In this document: in pieces, positions 18,535 through 26,306 of the stretch | Layout of the letters: the number at the start of each line of letters is the position of its first letter | Numbering within the stretch: the stretch's first letter is position 1 | Assembly (NCBI RefSeq): GCF_007830175.1 | Contig: NZ_VLKH01000012.1 | Span: 1-64,000 of the forward strand | Reading direction: 5' to 3' | DNA length: 64,000 nt | Source: Sedimentibacter saalensis | Lineage (GTDB): Bacteria > Bacillota > Clostridia > Tissierellales > Sedimentibacteraceae | Program-made: the position numbers and the translations under genes | Notes under the pieces: generated by a model | What the model saw: the letters and a program-made list of their open reading frames with translations, nothing else | Databases searched by the model: none | Told to the model about the DNA's origin: nothing

Positions 18535-19164
18535 ATGGCTAGACCTGCAGATAACTACCCTATTAAAAGAAAAGAACTTCTTACAATCGCTGAAGGTATA
18601 TTTCTGGAAAAGGGCTATGAGCAAGCGAGTATAGATGATATTTTAAAGGCCTCTGGCTTTTCAAAGGGCGCATTTTATCATTACTTCAGATCAAAGGAAG
18701 AAGTCTTGGTCGCCAGCATCGAAGCATTGCTTGATGATGCGTGTGATTTCCTGAAGCCGACTGTTGATGACCCATGCTTAGGCGCTATGGACAAATTCAA
18801 AAAATTCATGGAGCAAAAATCAAAATTTCAAACTGAAAAACTTGAATATGCAGCCTTGCTTGGGAAACTGATACAATCGGATGTTTACCAACAGAAGTAT
18901 GTAATAGCAGCATCACAAAAAATGGTGCCTCTGTTTGCAAAAATCATCAAACAAGGAGTTGAAGAGGGCGTTTTTCATGTTTTGTATCCATATGAAACAG
19001 CAGACATTCTCATTAGGGTAATAGTGGGAGTGCCCGGCAGCCCTGCTTATGATAAATATATGAATGATGATGAAAGACGGCGCAGATATCTTTTATCCCT
19101 TCGAGGAGTGATTGCAGGCACTTTGGGCATCAATAGCAATGAGTTTTCTGTATATGATGAGTGA
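18535..19164 (+). CDS. TetR family regulator of the amidohydrolase operon
   Basis: A 209-residue TetR protein. The helix-turn-helix (about 14-60) contains YEQASIDDILKASGFSKGAF and YHYFRSKEEVL; the C-terminal ligand domain is not recognisable. It is co-transcribed with the amidohydrolase (AAAGGAG before the ATG) and is the probable ligand of the 14-bp inverted repeat at the operon promoter. The simplest model is substrate-induced derepression of a catabolic hydrolase. Confidence 0.9.
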   Translation: MARPADNYPIKRKELLTIAEGIFLEKGYEQASIDDILKASGFSKGAFYHYFRSKEEVLVASIEALLDDACDFLKPTVDDPCLGAMDKFKKFMEQKSKFQTEKLEYAALLGKLIQSDVYQQKYVIAASQKMVPLFAKIIKQGVEEGVFHVLYPYETADILIRVIVGVPGSPAYDKYMNDDERRRRYLLSLRGVIAGTLGINSNEFSVYDE

Positions 19165-19253
19165 ATACATTTTATTCTTCATTCTATCAATAAACAAATG
19201 CTCTAAAAGAGTCATTTATCACATAGTTTACAGATAACTGAAATGTAAATTAA

Positions 19254-19289
19254 AAACCCAAAGCTGTGTATGGACATGGCTTTGGGTTT
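19254..19289. terminator. Bidirectional terminator, tetR/oxidoreductase
   Basis: AAACCCAAAGC and GCTTTGGGTTT (11-bp perfect stem) lie between the convergent tetR and oxidoreductase genes. Confidence 0.85.
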
Positions 19290-19383
19290 AATGGCACAGA
19301 AATTCTGTGGCAGAATGCAAAGAAGGTTTTTCCTTAGGCTTTAATTATCCAAAAGTTTGATAATAATTTACCATTTAACAGCA

Positions 19384-20382
19384 TTATATTAAGTCATTGA
19401 TTAATGCTATTTTGGCTGTTGTTCCACCTGCCTCATAGTATTTGTGGGCATTGATTATTTCAGAAAAGTTGAATTCGGTTTTGTCTCTGTAAATTGTTAA
19501 ATTTCCTGCTTCTATCATCTTTTTCATTTCATTTAAAATATTGCCCATTTCACTTCTGTCGGTTCTGGTCAAAATTGGCAGGACTATGAATATTGTTTTT
19601 AATGTCAGTGACTTGTGGTGTACCAGTGTCAAGTCCAATGCAACCCTTGAGTTGGTAGTCAAAACAAGTCCTTCAACTTTAGCTGCCTTAAAACTGTTTA
19701 TCAGGTTATCTGCACCTATTGTATCAAAAACCACATCAAATCCCTTACCATCTGTATACTTGTTTAAATATTCTTCAACATCAGTAGTTTTATAGTTAAT
19801 TACATAGTCTGCACCAAGATGTTCTGCTATTTCTGCTTTTTCATCATTTGATACTGTGGCATAAACTTCAGCGTTCAACATTTTAGCAAATTGAACAGCT
19901 ATGTGACCAACGCCTCCGCCTGCCCCATGGATTAAAACCTTATCACCTGGTTTTAAGCGGGAGTTTTCAATAATAGCTTTGTATGCTGAGATTCCAACCA
20001 AAGGAAACAATGCTGCTGTTTTAAAATCTATGTTGCTTGGTTTTTTGCACAAAAGCTCTTCATCTACTAAAGCATATTCTGCCAATGCGCCATTCTCATC
20101 TGTCATACCGCCAATAAATCCGTAAACTTCATCGCCTGGTTTCAACACTTCAACGTTTTCGCCCACTGCAACCACAACTCCTGAAACATCGGAATTCAAT
20201 ATTGCAGGAAAAGGCGGCATGAACTCTGGCAAAAGCCCTGATCTTAGCTTTATTTCAAATGGGTTGAGGCTGCTTGCAATTACCCTTACCAGTACATATC
20301 CCGGTTTTACTTCCGGTTTTGGTATATCCGCTAGCTCAAAAACTTCAGGTCCTCCGAACTTATTAATTACCATAGCTTTCAT
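19384..20382 (-). CDS. Zinc-independent MDR-type NADPH:quinone/alcohol oxidoreductase
   Basis: A 332-residue medium-chain dehydrogenase/reductase. The N-terminal catalytic domain starts KAMVINKFGGPEVFELADIP and the Rossmann domain has GAGGGVGHIAVQFAK (about 153-167). The cysteine ligands of the structural zinc lobe are missing, placing it with the quinone oxidoreductase/enoyl reductase branch. Reduction of quinones or alpha,beta-unsaturated carbonyls with NADPH is likely. AAAAAGGAGTG precedes the ATG. Single gene; no partner. Confidence 0.85.
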   Translation of the reverse strand: MKAMVINKFGGPEVFELADIPKPEVKPGYVLVRVIASSLNPFEIKLRSGLLPEFMPPFPAILNSDVSGVVVAVGENVEVLKPGDEVYGFIGGMTDENGALAEYALVDEELLCKKPSNIDFKTAALFPLVGISAYKAIIENSRLKPGDKVLIHGAGGGVGHIAVQFAKMLNAEVYATVSNDEKAEIAEHLGADYVINYKTTDVEEYLNKYTDGKGFDVVFDTIGADNLINSFKAAKVEGLVLTTNSRVALDLTLVHHKSLTLKTIFIVLPILTRTDRSEMGNILNEMKKMIEAGNLTIYRDKTEFNFSEIINAHKYYEAGGTTAKIALINDLI

Positions 20383-20510
20383 AGCATCACTCCTTTTTAA
20401 TATTATATAGTCTTATACCCAAAATATATTTATTTAAATTATAAATTTATTATTTTTACTTAAAAAAGTTCAGGAATCATACTAATGCCTCAGGTGTTAT
20501 ATATGAAAAC

Positions 20511-20538
20511 AGCCTCATCTCATTTATGAGAAGAGGCT
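20511..20538 (-). terminator. Terminator after the ARMT1-like gene
   Basis: AGCCTC/GAGGCT with inner CTCAT/ATGAG pairing forms a stem loop, followed by GTTTTC on the minus strand. Confidence 0.65.
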
Positions 20539-20565
20539 ACCTATACTTTATGTAATTAACAGATT

Positions 20566-21426
20566 CTAATAGTTAGTAAGCACATAGTCCATCCGTTTGC
20601 AGCCTAGTGCAGAAGCAACTGAAATGCATTTAGCCCGCAACAAATAAAATATATTCTTATCCTTAACATCACTCAATGTTTCGAAGTTGGCCTGTCCTTT
20701 GCTTATAACAAGATCTGCTTTATTAAATTCAGATATAAATGCACTTGAGCAATTTTTCAATATGGTCCCCTGTGCAGAATGTCCATTGTCAATAACTCTT
20801 ACTAAGTCAACAACGCCTGTACTCATGGCATCATCCATAGTTGCATCATTTACTATTGGACCTCCCTTAACAACATAAGTTACCTTGTTTGTCGGAAGAT
20901 TCATTAACAAAAACTTATCAAAAATGATTTCACCGGCATTGTCAGCAATATACATAATATTATCTGCCTTTTCTACTGCTTTTCGTAATGCTATAGTTCC
21001 TGTTCCAAAAATATCGTGTTTTATACTGTCTTCAACCGACTTAACAACATCAGATGGCTCTAATTTAAGCCCAACAGAAAAATCAATTATGTTACCGGCA
21101 ATAGCCAGGCGGCAAGCCATATCAAAAGGATCTTCGGCCCTTTCCAGCCATTTTTCCTCAGTAATTTTCTCATATATCTCTTGAGCAACTTCATTATATT
21201 GTTCTTTTAATATTTTATATGGATCATCAATGCCGGTAATTTTTTTGGAATGTTGAAGCATCCTGAAACCTATTTCAGGTGCTGTTTCATTGAAATCTAG
21301 TTGTCCTAATTCCTGCAATGACTTTTTTATTATTTCTTCCTGCATTGCTGCACTGCTTGTAGCTTTTTCAGCTATTTCAACAGCTTGTCTTGCAAGACAG
21401 TGAATGCATTCCCGTGATATTTTCAT
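20566..21426 (-). CDS. ARMT1-like (DUF89) domain protein
   Basis: A 286-residue member of the DUF89/ARMT1 fold. Characterised relatives are metal-dependent phosphatases that clear damaged sugar- or cofactor-phosphates, and the prokaryotic branch usually starts with a Cys pair as here (RECIHCLARQ). The conserved DNAGE motif lies near residues 168-172, with GQANFETL near the C terminus. The start at 21426 is chosen for the GAGGAGGAG ribosome site; the frame extends further upstream but through a REP-like repeat. It follows the HesB-like gene on the same strand, separated only by that repeat. Confidence 0.82.
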   Translation of the reverse strand: MKISRECIHCLARQAVEIAEKATSSAAMQEEIIKKSLQELGQLDFNETAPEIGFRMLQHSKKITGIDDPYKILKEQYNEVAQEIYEKITEEKWLERAEDPFDMACRLAIAGNIIDFSVGLKLEPSDVVKSVEDSIKHDIFGTGTIALRKAVEKADNIMYIADNAGEIIFDKFLLMNLPTNKVTYVVKGGPIVNDATMDDAMSTGVVDLVRVIDNGHSAQGTILKNCSSAFISEFNKADLVISKGQANFETLSDVKDKNIFYLLRAKCISVASALGCKRMDYVLTNY

Positions 21427-21441
21427 ATAGCTCCTCCTCTT

Positions 21442-21494
21442 CCATCGGGGACGGTTCTCTTTGACCACTTTTTGATTCTGAAAGTACCCTATGG
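21442..21494. repeat. GGGGACGG REP-like repeat, copy 1
   Basis: Starts CCATCGGGGACGGTTCTC and ends ACCCTATGG. It fills the whole gap between the HesB-like stop codon and the ribosome site of the ARMT1-like gene. Confidence 0.7.
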
Positions 21495-21905
21495 CTATAA
21501 ATTGGTGTATATTGTATTTAACCAACATCCATTGCAGCGAATGCAGCCGCCGCTGTTATCCGCATCGACAGAAAAACCGTCTGCGCTGGAATAATCTATG
21601 TCTACAATCTTATACTTATCAATCAGTTCCTTCATCAGAGAAAATGAAAAGTCATCTAGAATTATTGTTTCCTCTTCCAAATCCGGCAATCCGGCGGTCA
21701 TGCTTAAAACCGGTCCTCCACAGCCCTGACCGTGATATATGATTCTGATGTTTTTTATATCTATCTTGTTCAATTCTCTGAAAGCTTCATCTGTTATATT
21801 TATTCTCACAAGACCTCCAATATGTTTATAGGTACTGTTCTTTTTCTGATTACATTTTTCAATTTTATCATGGATATCTGGAATTTGCAAGTCTGTGTCA
21901 GCCAT
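21495..21905 (-). CDS. HesB-like (seleno)protein family member, cysteine form
   Basis: A 136-residue protein related to HesB/IscA iron-sulfur carriers. The A-type core starts VRINITDEAFRELNK and has GQGCGGP, where some family members put selenocysteine; here the codon is an ordinary Cys. The end has a compact CIRCNGC cluster, giving four candidate metal-binding cysteines. The start at 21905 is favoured; the frame remains open 18 codons upstream inside chrA. It overlaps or abuts chrA and so is probably translationally coupled. Its stop codon lies right against a REP-like repeat. Confidence 0.75.
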   Translation of the reverse strand: MADTDLQIPDIHDKIEKCNQKKNSTYKHIGGLVRINITDEAFRELNKIDIKNIRIIYHGQGCGGPVLSMTAGLPDLEEETIILDDFSFSLMKELIDKYKIVDIDYSSADGFSVDADNSGGCIRCNGCWLNTIYTNL

Positions 21906-21924
21906 GGTTACTTCATTATGCTTC

Positions 21925-23124
21925 TTAAAATATAAAACCTGCAGCCAAAGCAGCGGCAACTATCAAAGGCGCTGGCACTTTTTTCGTGATTAAAAGTACA
22001 ACTGTAATAAGCATTACAATTATATTATCAATTAAAAATCCGCTTTTTTGCATCAAAATTATTGCAGATACTGTAATAAGTCCACCGGCAACAGCAGTAA
22101 TACCTTTCAATGATATTTTTATTCCTTTTATCTTCTTTAAATTTTCCCATATTGGATAAATGAAATAAATGAGTAATAACCCCGGCAAAAATATGGCAAT
22201 GCCGCCTGCAACAGCACCCAGTATTTGTGTAAACACACTTCCTCCACGTGCAGCCATTCCGCCTGCATAAGCACTGAAGCTGAACATTGGTCCCGGCAGT
22301 CCTTGTACAAGGCCAAAGCCAGTCAAAAACTCCTGATTGGTCATATATTGATTCACTTCTACCAACTCACTGTACATGAGGGGCACCACTACCTGCCCGC
22401 CGCCAATAACCAGGTATCCATATCGGTAAAAGCTTTCAAATAAATGCACAATCTTGTTATCCCAAGTTAAAGTCAATAAAATACTTCCAATTGTAAAAAA
22501 TGCAAATGCCATGATATATCCCCATGGAGGACTTAATTTCACATGATTCCATAGATTATTTTCCTTTGATGTAACAACACTTACTGCTCCGCCTATAATT
22601 AAAACCAATGGATATATCCAGGGTTCCCGAATAAAGTAAGTTGTTATGCCGCCCATCAGCAGCAATATCAAAGTAATTTTATCTGTTACTACTTTTCGCC
22701 CTATGCGATATGCAGCTACAATAATGAATCCAACAGCCATTGGACCAACATAACGAAGTACATCCTGTGACACATTTACATTTCCTAAAAATTGACTTAA
22801 AAATGATAACAACGTCATCAATGTTAACACCGGAAGTGCCCATACCAACATGGTCAGAAGCGCCAACACAGGACCTCCAACTTTGTATCCAATGGCTACA
22901 AGTGTTTGAGTGCTGCTTGGACCAGGTAAAATTCCCGTTAATGCAATGAGTTCTACCAGTTCTTCTTCAGTTAAATAATTTTTCTTAATAACCAATTGGT
23001 CTGTAAAAACTCCATAATGTGCTTCGGGACCTCCATAAGCGCCCAATGAGCAAATGAAAACATCCTTTAGAAAAGTTCCCCACCTTACTTTATTTATATT
23101 ATCTGAAATATTGTCTTTTTTCAT
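21925..23124 (-). CDS. chrA: ChrA-type chromate/anion transporter
   Basis: A 399-residue two-domain CHR transporter of the long-chain type. Each half has about five or six membrane helices. The first repeat has SLGAYGGPEAHYGVF and GILPGPSSTQT, and the second has YGYLVIGGGQVVVPLM and GLVQGLPGPMFSFSAY; the paired GGP/LPGP motifs are the family hallmark. It exports chromate, or sulfate-like oxyanions, from the cytoplasm. AAGGATGATTTT precedes the ATG. It is divergent from a padR gene with palindromes between them, so PadR control is likely. Confidence 0.88.
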   Translation of the reverse strand: MKKDNISDNINKVRWGTFLKDVFICSLGAYGGPEAHYGVFTDQLVIKKNYLTEEELVELIALTGILPGPSSTQTLVAIGYKVGGPVLALLTMLVWALPVLTLMTLLSFLSQFLGNVNVSQDVLRYVGPMAVGFIIVAAYRIGRKVVTDKITLILLLMGGITTYFIREPWIYPLVLIIGGAVSVVTSKENNLWNHVKLSPPWGYIMAFAFFTIGSILLTLTWDNKIVHLFESFYRYGYLVIGGGQVVVPLMYSELVEVNQYMTNQEFLTGFGLVQGLPGPMFSFSAYAGGMAARGGSVFTQILGAVAGGIAIFLPGLLLIYFIYPIWENLKKIKGIKISLKGITAVAGGLITVSAIILMQKSGFLIDNIIVMLITVVLLITKKVPAPLIVAAALAAGFIF

Positions 23125-23226
23125 AAAATCATCCTTTCATATACTGTTGTCACACCTCTTTATGCCATAATAATTCTTTAATTTAAATGTAATAATAAAA
23201 TATGTCACTTGAATTATATAACATTT

Positions 23227-23279
23227 AGTGATATGATAATCATTAACCAATATCACTATTCAATATCGACTTTCGATAT
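23227..23279. promoter_or_regulatory. Candidate PadR operators between chrA and padR
   Basis: Two symmetrical sites: AGTGATAT (23227-23234) with ATATCACT (23250-23257), and a 17-bp palindrome ATATCGA-CTT-TCGATAT (23263-23279). Both lie in the divergent promoter region just ahead of padR. Confidence 0.6.
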
Positions 23280-23308
23280 AACAAATTATACAATAGAGGT
23301 AACTATAA

Positions 23309-23617
23309 ATGCAAGACAAAATTTTAAGGAAATTTTTCCTGGGTTTTATACAGATTCATATTCTACATCACGCAAAAAAAGAACCTTTCTATGGGAGCTG
23401 GATGATAGAAGAACTTAGCGAGCATGGATATAATATGAGTCCTGGTACTTTATATCCCATTCTTCACAATATGGAATCCAGCGGGCTCCTTGAAAAAGAA
23501 GAAAGAATAATTGAAGGAAAAGTCAGAAAATACTATAAGATAACCCAGTTAGGCGATGAAGTATTGAAAGAAGCAAGAAATAAAGCTTATGAATTGTTTA
23601 AAGAAATTAAAGATTAA
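23309..23617 (+). CDS. PadR family transcriptional regulator
   Basis: A 102-residue winged-helix repressor. The diagnostic PadR segment is present, with YGSWMIEELSEHGYNMSPGT and LYPILHNMESSGLLEKEER, followed by a wing and a short C-terminal dimer helix (subfamily-2 length). It sits divergently beside chrA, an arrangement known for chromate transporters, and palindromes fill the gap. The ligand is unknown. AGAGG lies nine bases before the ATG. Confidence 0.9.
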   Translation: MQDKILRKFFLGFIQIHILHHAKKEPFYGSWMIEELSEHGYNMSPGTLYPILHNMESSGLLEKEERIIEGKVRKYYKITQLGDEVLKEARNKAYELFKEIKD

Positions 23618-23643
23618 AAACAACACCCTTAAGGGTGTTGTTT
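23618..23643 (+). terminator. Terminator after padR
   Basis: AAACAACACCCTT and AAGGGTGTTGTTT make a 26-base perfect palindrome immediately after the stop codon. Confidence 0.85.
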
Positions 23644-23668
23644 AGCAGATGGTCACTTTAAGTTTATA

Positions 23669-24688
23669 TTATATTTCAATAATTTCATACTCCATTGATC
23701 CCAATCCTATTTTTTCTGCATGTATGAGTGATGCCCTGCCCTTTTCAAAAAGTTTTTTCCCGCTGTTTTTCTGAACCATGTCCAGGCATGCAGCATCCAT
23801 GGCAACAGGATCTTTTCCTGCAACAATGCCTATGTTATCTGCAATTGGTTTCATGTGTGTTCCGGCACAGTCGCATTCCTTTGTAATATTGTGAACAAAT
23901 GATATGTATATGATGTCCTTGTCTTTTGAGGCACCATAAGCATATTCTGAAAGTTTCTCAAGAAAATGAGATCCGCTCCATGTGTTTTTAATTACACCTT
24001 TAGGACAAACTGCTATGCATCCGGCACATCCGACACATTTACTCGCTTCTATAACTGCATAATCTGAAACCTGAATAGCGCCGTAGTTGCACTTTTTCAT
24101 ACATATACCGCATGCCACACAGTTTTTTGCATCAACCACAGGTGATATGCCTGAATGCTGCTCAAGTTTTCCTGCTCTTGATGCAAAACCCATAGCAAGC
24201 TGCTTTATACTACCGCCGAATCCTGCTGCTACATGTCCCTTGAAATGGCTCATAACAATAAATTGATTGTACTTTCCATATTCTTTACCTATTTTACATG
24301 TTTTAAGATACTCTTTGTTTATTTCTATTTCATTGTATTCAGTTCCAATGTCTCCATCTGCAATTATAATGGGAATCTGCGTAAAACCATGGGATTTTGC
24401 TGTTTCAAGATGAAGTTCCGTTGTAGTCCTTGCTCCTCTGTACAGGACATTGGTTTCGATATATGAAGGAGAAACTCCCTGTTCTTTCAGATAATTTATT
24501 GTGGCTTCATAGCATTTTGGAGGTATGAAAGTCTTATTTCCTTTTTCGCCAAAATGAACTTTTATCGGCACTTCCTTTTCAAAGCTGTGATCTGTTTCTG
24601 ACACTATTTTTTTTAATAATTCCAAAGCATCTTTTCCAAGCTTGTCGTAATCAGATCCTGTATTTTTAATAAAGTATACTTTACTCAC
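23669..24688 (-). CDS. DUF362 protein with two 4Fe-4S clusters
   Basis: A 339-residue iron-sulfur protein. An N-terminal and a C-terminal DUF362 region flank a bacterial ferredoxin domain with CVACGICMKKC (cluster 1) and CVGCAGCIAVCP (cluster 2), about residues 188-235. Such proteins are common in anaerobes; their electron partner is generally unknown. The start is GTG with CAGGAGGAA upstream. The gene converges with padR and is transcribed alone. Confidence 0.85.
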   Translation of the reverse strand: MSKVYFIKNTGSDYDKLGKDALELLKKIVSETDHSFEKEVPIKVHFGEKGNKTFIPPKCYEATINYLKEQGVSPSYIETNVLYRGARTTTELHLETAKSHGFTQIPIIIADGDIGTEYNEIEINKEYLKTCKIGKEYGKYNQFIVMSHFKGHVAAGFGGSIKQLAMGFASRAGKLEQHSGISPVVDAKNCVACGICMKKCNYGAIQVSDYAVIEASKCVGCAGCIAVCPKGVIKNTWSGSHFLEKLSEYAYGASKDKDIIYISFVHNITKECDCAGTHMKPIADNIGIVAGKDPVAMDAACLDMVQKNSGKKLFEKGRASLIHAEKIGLGSMEYEIIEI

Positions 24689-24892
24689 GTTTTATTCCTC
24701 CTGAATTATCTATTAAGTTATAATATTTTTACCCGACCTAAAATCCTTATACAAGAAACGTCTGTCTTCTATGGCTTAATTCTAGCACAGGTTTAAATGT
24801 TTTACTTATATATAATAAAGGATGAAGTTAACTTTATGTCAATACCTAATTTGAAAAATAATGTAAAAACAAGGAGAGGTCATCAGGAAGTC

Positions 24893-24940
24893 ATCGGGGA
24901 CGGTTCTCTCTGTCCACTTGCCGCTAAGAACCGTCCCTTA
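24893..24940. repeat. GGGGACGG REP-like repeat, copy 2
   Basis: GGGGACGGTTCTC at 24896 and AAGAACCGTCCC at 24926-24937 are inverted arms. The repeat overlaps the last codons of the aminotransferase and supplies its TAG stop. The stretch from 24910 matches the element at 27673-27730 in the same orientation with few differences. Confidence 0.75.
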
Positions 24941-26171
24941 TATCCAATACCTGTTCAAATGCACTGCAGAAACCATCGACATCTTCCCGGCTGATTATCA
25001 ACGGTGCATAAAGATGTATGAAGCTAAGTTGTTCTGAATAACCGCAGAAGTAACCTCTTTCTAGGAGACCCTTAAATATTGCACCGGCACTGACTCCACT
25101 TTCCAGCATTACCACATTCATCATGCCTCTTCCGCGAATTTCCTTGATGTACTTATTTCCTGCAGCTATGTCTGCCAATCTTGATCTTAGGTATTCCCCC
25201 ATCTCGGATCCTTTCAACACCCAGTTCCCCTTTGCCATGACACTGACAACTTCTCTGGCAATTCTGCAACCCATTGGGTCATCAATATGAGATTGAACAT
25301 ACCTGAATCCCGTCTTCTCAGCAGCCACTGCAAGACTCTCTCTGGCCAAGACAGCACTTATAGGATATCCATTGCCGAGACCTTTGCCAAGGGCTATGAA
25401 ATCCGGCGCACCTGTCACGCTGTTCAAAAATCCGTAGTGCTGAAACCCAAACCATTTACCGGTCCTGCCGAATCCCGTGGTTACCTCATTCACCACCAAC
25501 AGGCCTCCTGCAGCACGAACATTTCCAGCAAGAAAGTTCACCAGTCTTTCGGGAGGTAGAAGAACCATGCCTCCTGAATTGCCGGGTTCAAACACAAAGG
25601 AAGCATACTGGCTGAAATCCAAATGGTTGTATCGTCCGCATGATGAACAGTCTCTCCCTATATCTTTCAAGTTTCCATCAGTATCACTGATGTTATTGCT
25701 GACTCCCGAACAATCCTCTCCACACCTCAGACATTCTGTCACATCGAGATCGTCCCAGTACATTCTGTCCCTTGGGTGTCTTAAATCAGCAGAGGCTCCG
25801 AGGTAAGAGATGTTCATGCTGAGCTTTTTTCTTCTTCCAGTAAGGAGCTCAGAAAGCATTACAGCCAAAGACACCGCTTCGCTTCCGGATGATAGGAAAC
25901 AACCGCTGTATTTTGTGATTAGATTAGCTGCCTCAGTCAACTCCTCAACAAGTTTTGCTGGATGCTCAGTTTCAAAGTACTGATGGGTATGAAATAACGT
26001 ATCCACCTGCTCATGGATAACCTTAACCACATCGGGGTGATTGTGTCCGAGGACTGCCGCCCAGCATCCGGATTCCATATCAACCAATTCACCGTATTCC
26101 TTTGTTATAACCCTTGTGCCTCTGCTTCGGATTGCTGTGATAGGCCATTCCGGTCTTACAAAAAGTTTCAT
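24924..26171 (-). CDS. Class III PLP aminotransferase with cysteine-rich insertion
   Basis: A 415-residue class III (ornithine/GABA transaminase-like) enzyme. The PLP lysine is Lys263 in ALGKGLGNGYP and the GFGRTG motif is intact. Two oddities: the residue that normally binds the pyridine nitrogen (Asp of DEV) is Asn228 here (VVNEVTTG), and residues 147-178 hold a CxxCxxxC...CxxC insertion suited to binding zinc or an iron-sulfur centre. The last residues (RDGS) and stop codon come from a REP-like repeat, so the natural C terminus may be replaced. GC content is visibly higher than in flanking genes. It diverges from a MocR regulator, its probable controller. Confidence 0.85.
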   Translation of the reverse strand: MKLFVRPEWPITAIRSRGTRVITKEYGELVDMESGCWAAVLGHNHPDVVKVIHEQVDTLFHTHQYFETEHPAKLVEELTEAANLITKYSGCFLSSGSEAVSLAVMLSELLTGRRKKLSMNISYLGASADLRHPRDRMYWDDLDVTECLRCGEDCSGVSNNISDTDGNLKDIGRDCSSCGRYNHLDFSQYASFVFEPGNSGGMVLLPPERLVNFLAGNVRAAGGLLVVNEVTTGFGRTGKWFGFQHYGFLNSVTGAPDFIALGKGLGNGYPISAVLARESLAVAAEKTGFRYVQSHIDDPMGCRIAREVVSVMAKGNWVLKGSEMGEYLRSRLADIAAGNKYIKEIRGRGMMNVVMLESGVSAGAIFKGLLERGYFCGYSEQLSFIHLYAPLIISREDVDGFCSAFEQVLDIRDGS

Positions 26172-26262
26172 TTCATGCCTCCCAAATTAGAATTTCAACT
26201 TGTTTTATATCAATATTAGTATATAATGGATATAATAATAGTTCAATTCCGGTATTATCAAA

Positions 26263-26274
26263 CTGTACTAGTAC
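26263..26274. promoter_or_regulatory. Palindrome in the aminotransferase/mocR divergent region
   Basis: TGTACTAGTACA is a perfect 12-bp palindrome, 33 bases before the mocR start and 92 bases before the aminotransferase start; a candidate MocR site. Confidence 0.45.
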
Positions 26275-26306
26275 AATTATAGTTTTTTATTCACATTGGA
26301 GGCATT

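Noticed and set aside
21495-21905. Selenoprotein reading of the HesB-like gene
   Set aside because: The position that is selenocysteine in some relatives is a normal Cys codon, and the gene ends in TAG, not TGA.
24797-24994. Short plus-strand frame between the DUF362 and aminotransferase genes
   Set aside because: Its second half is the REP-like repeat and the reverse of the aminotransferase end; no family signature.
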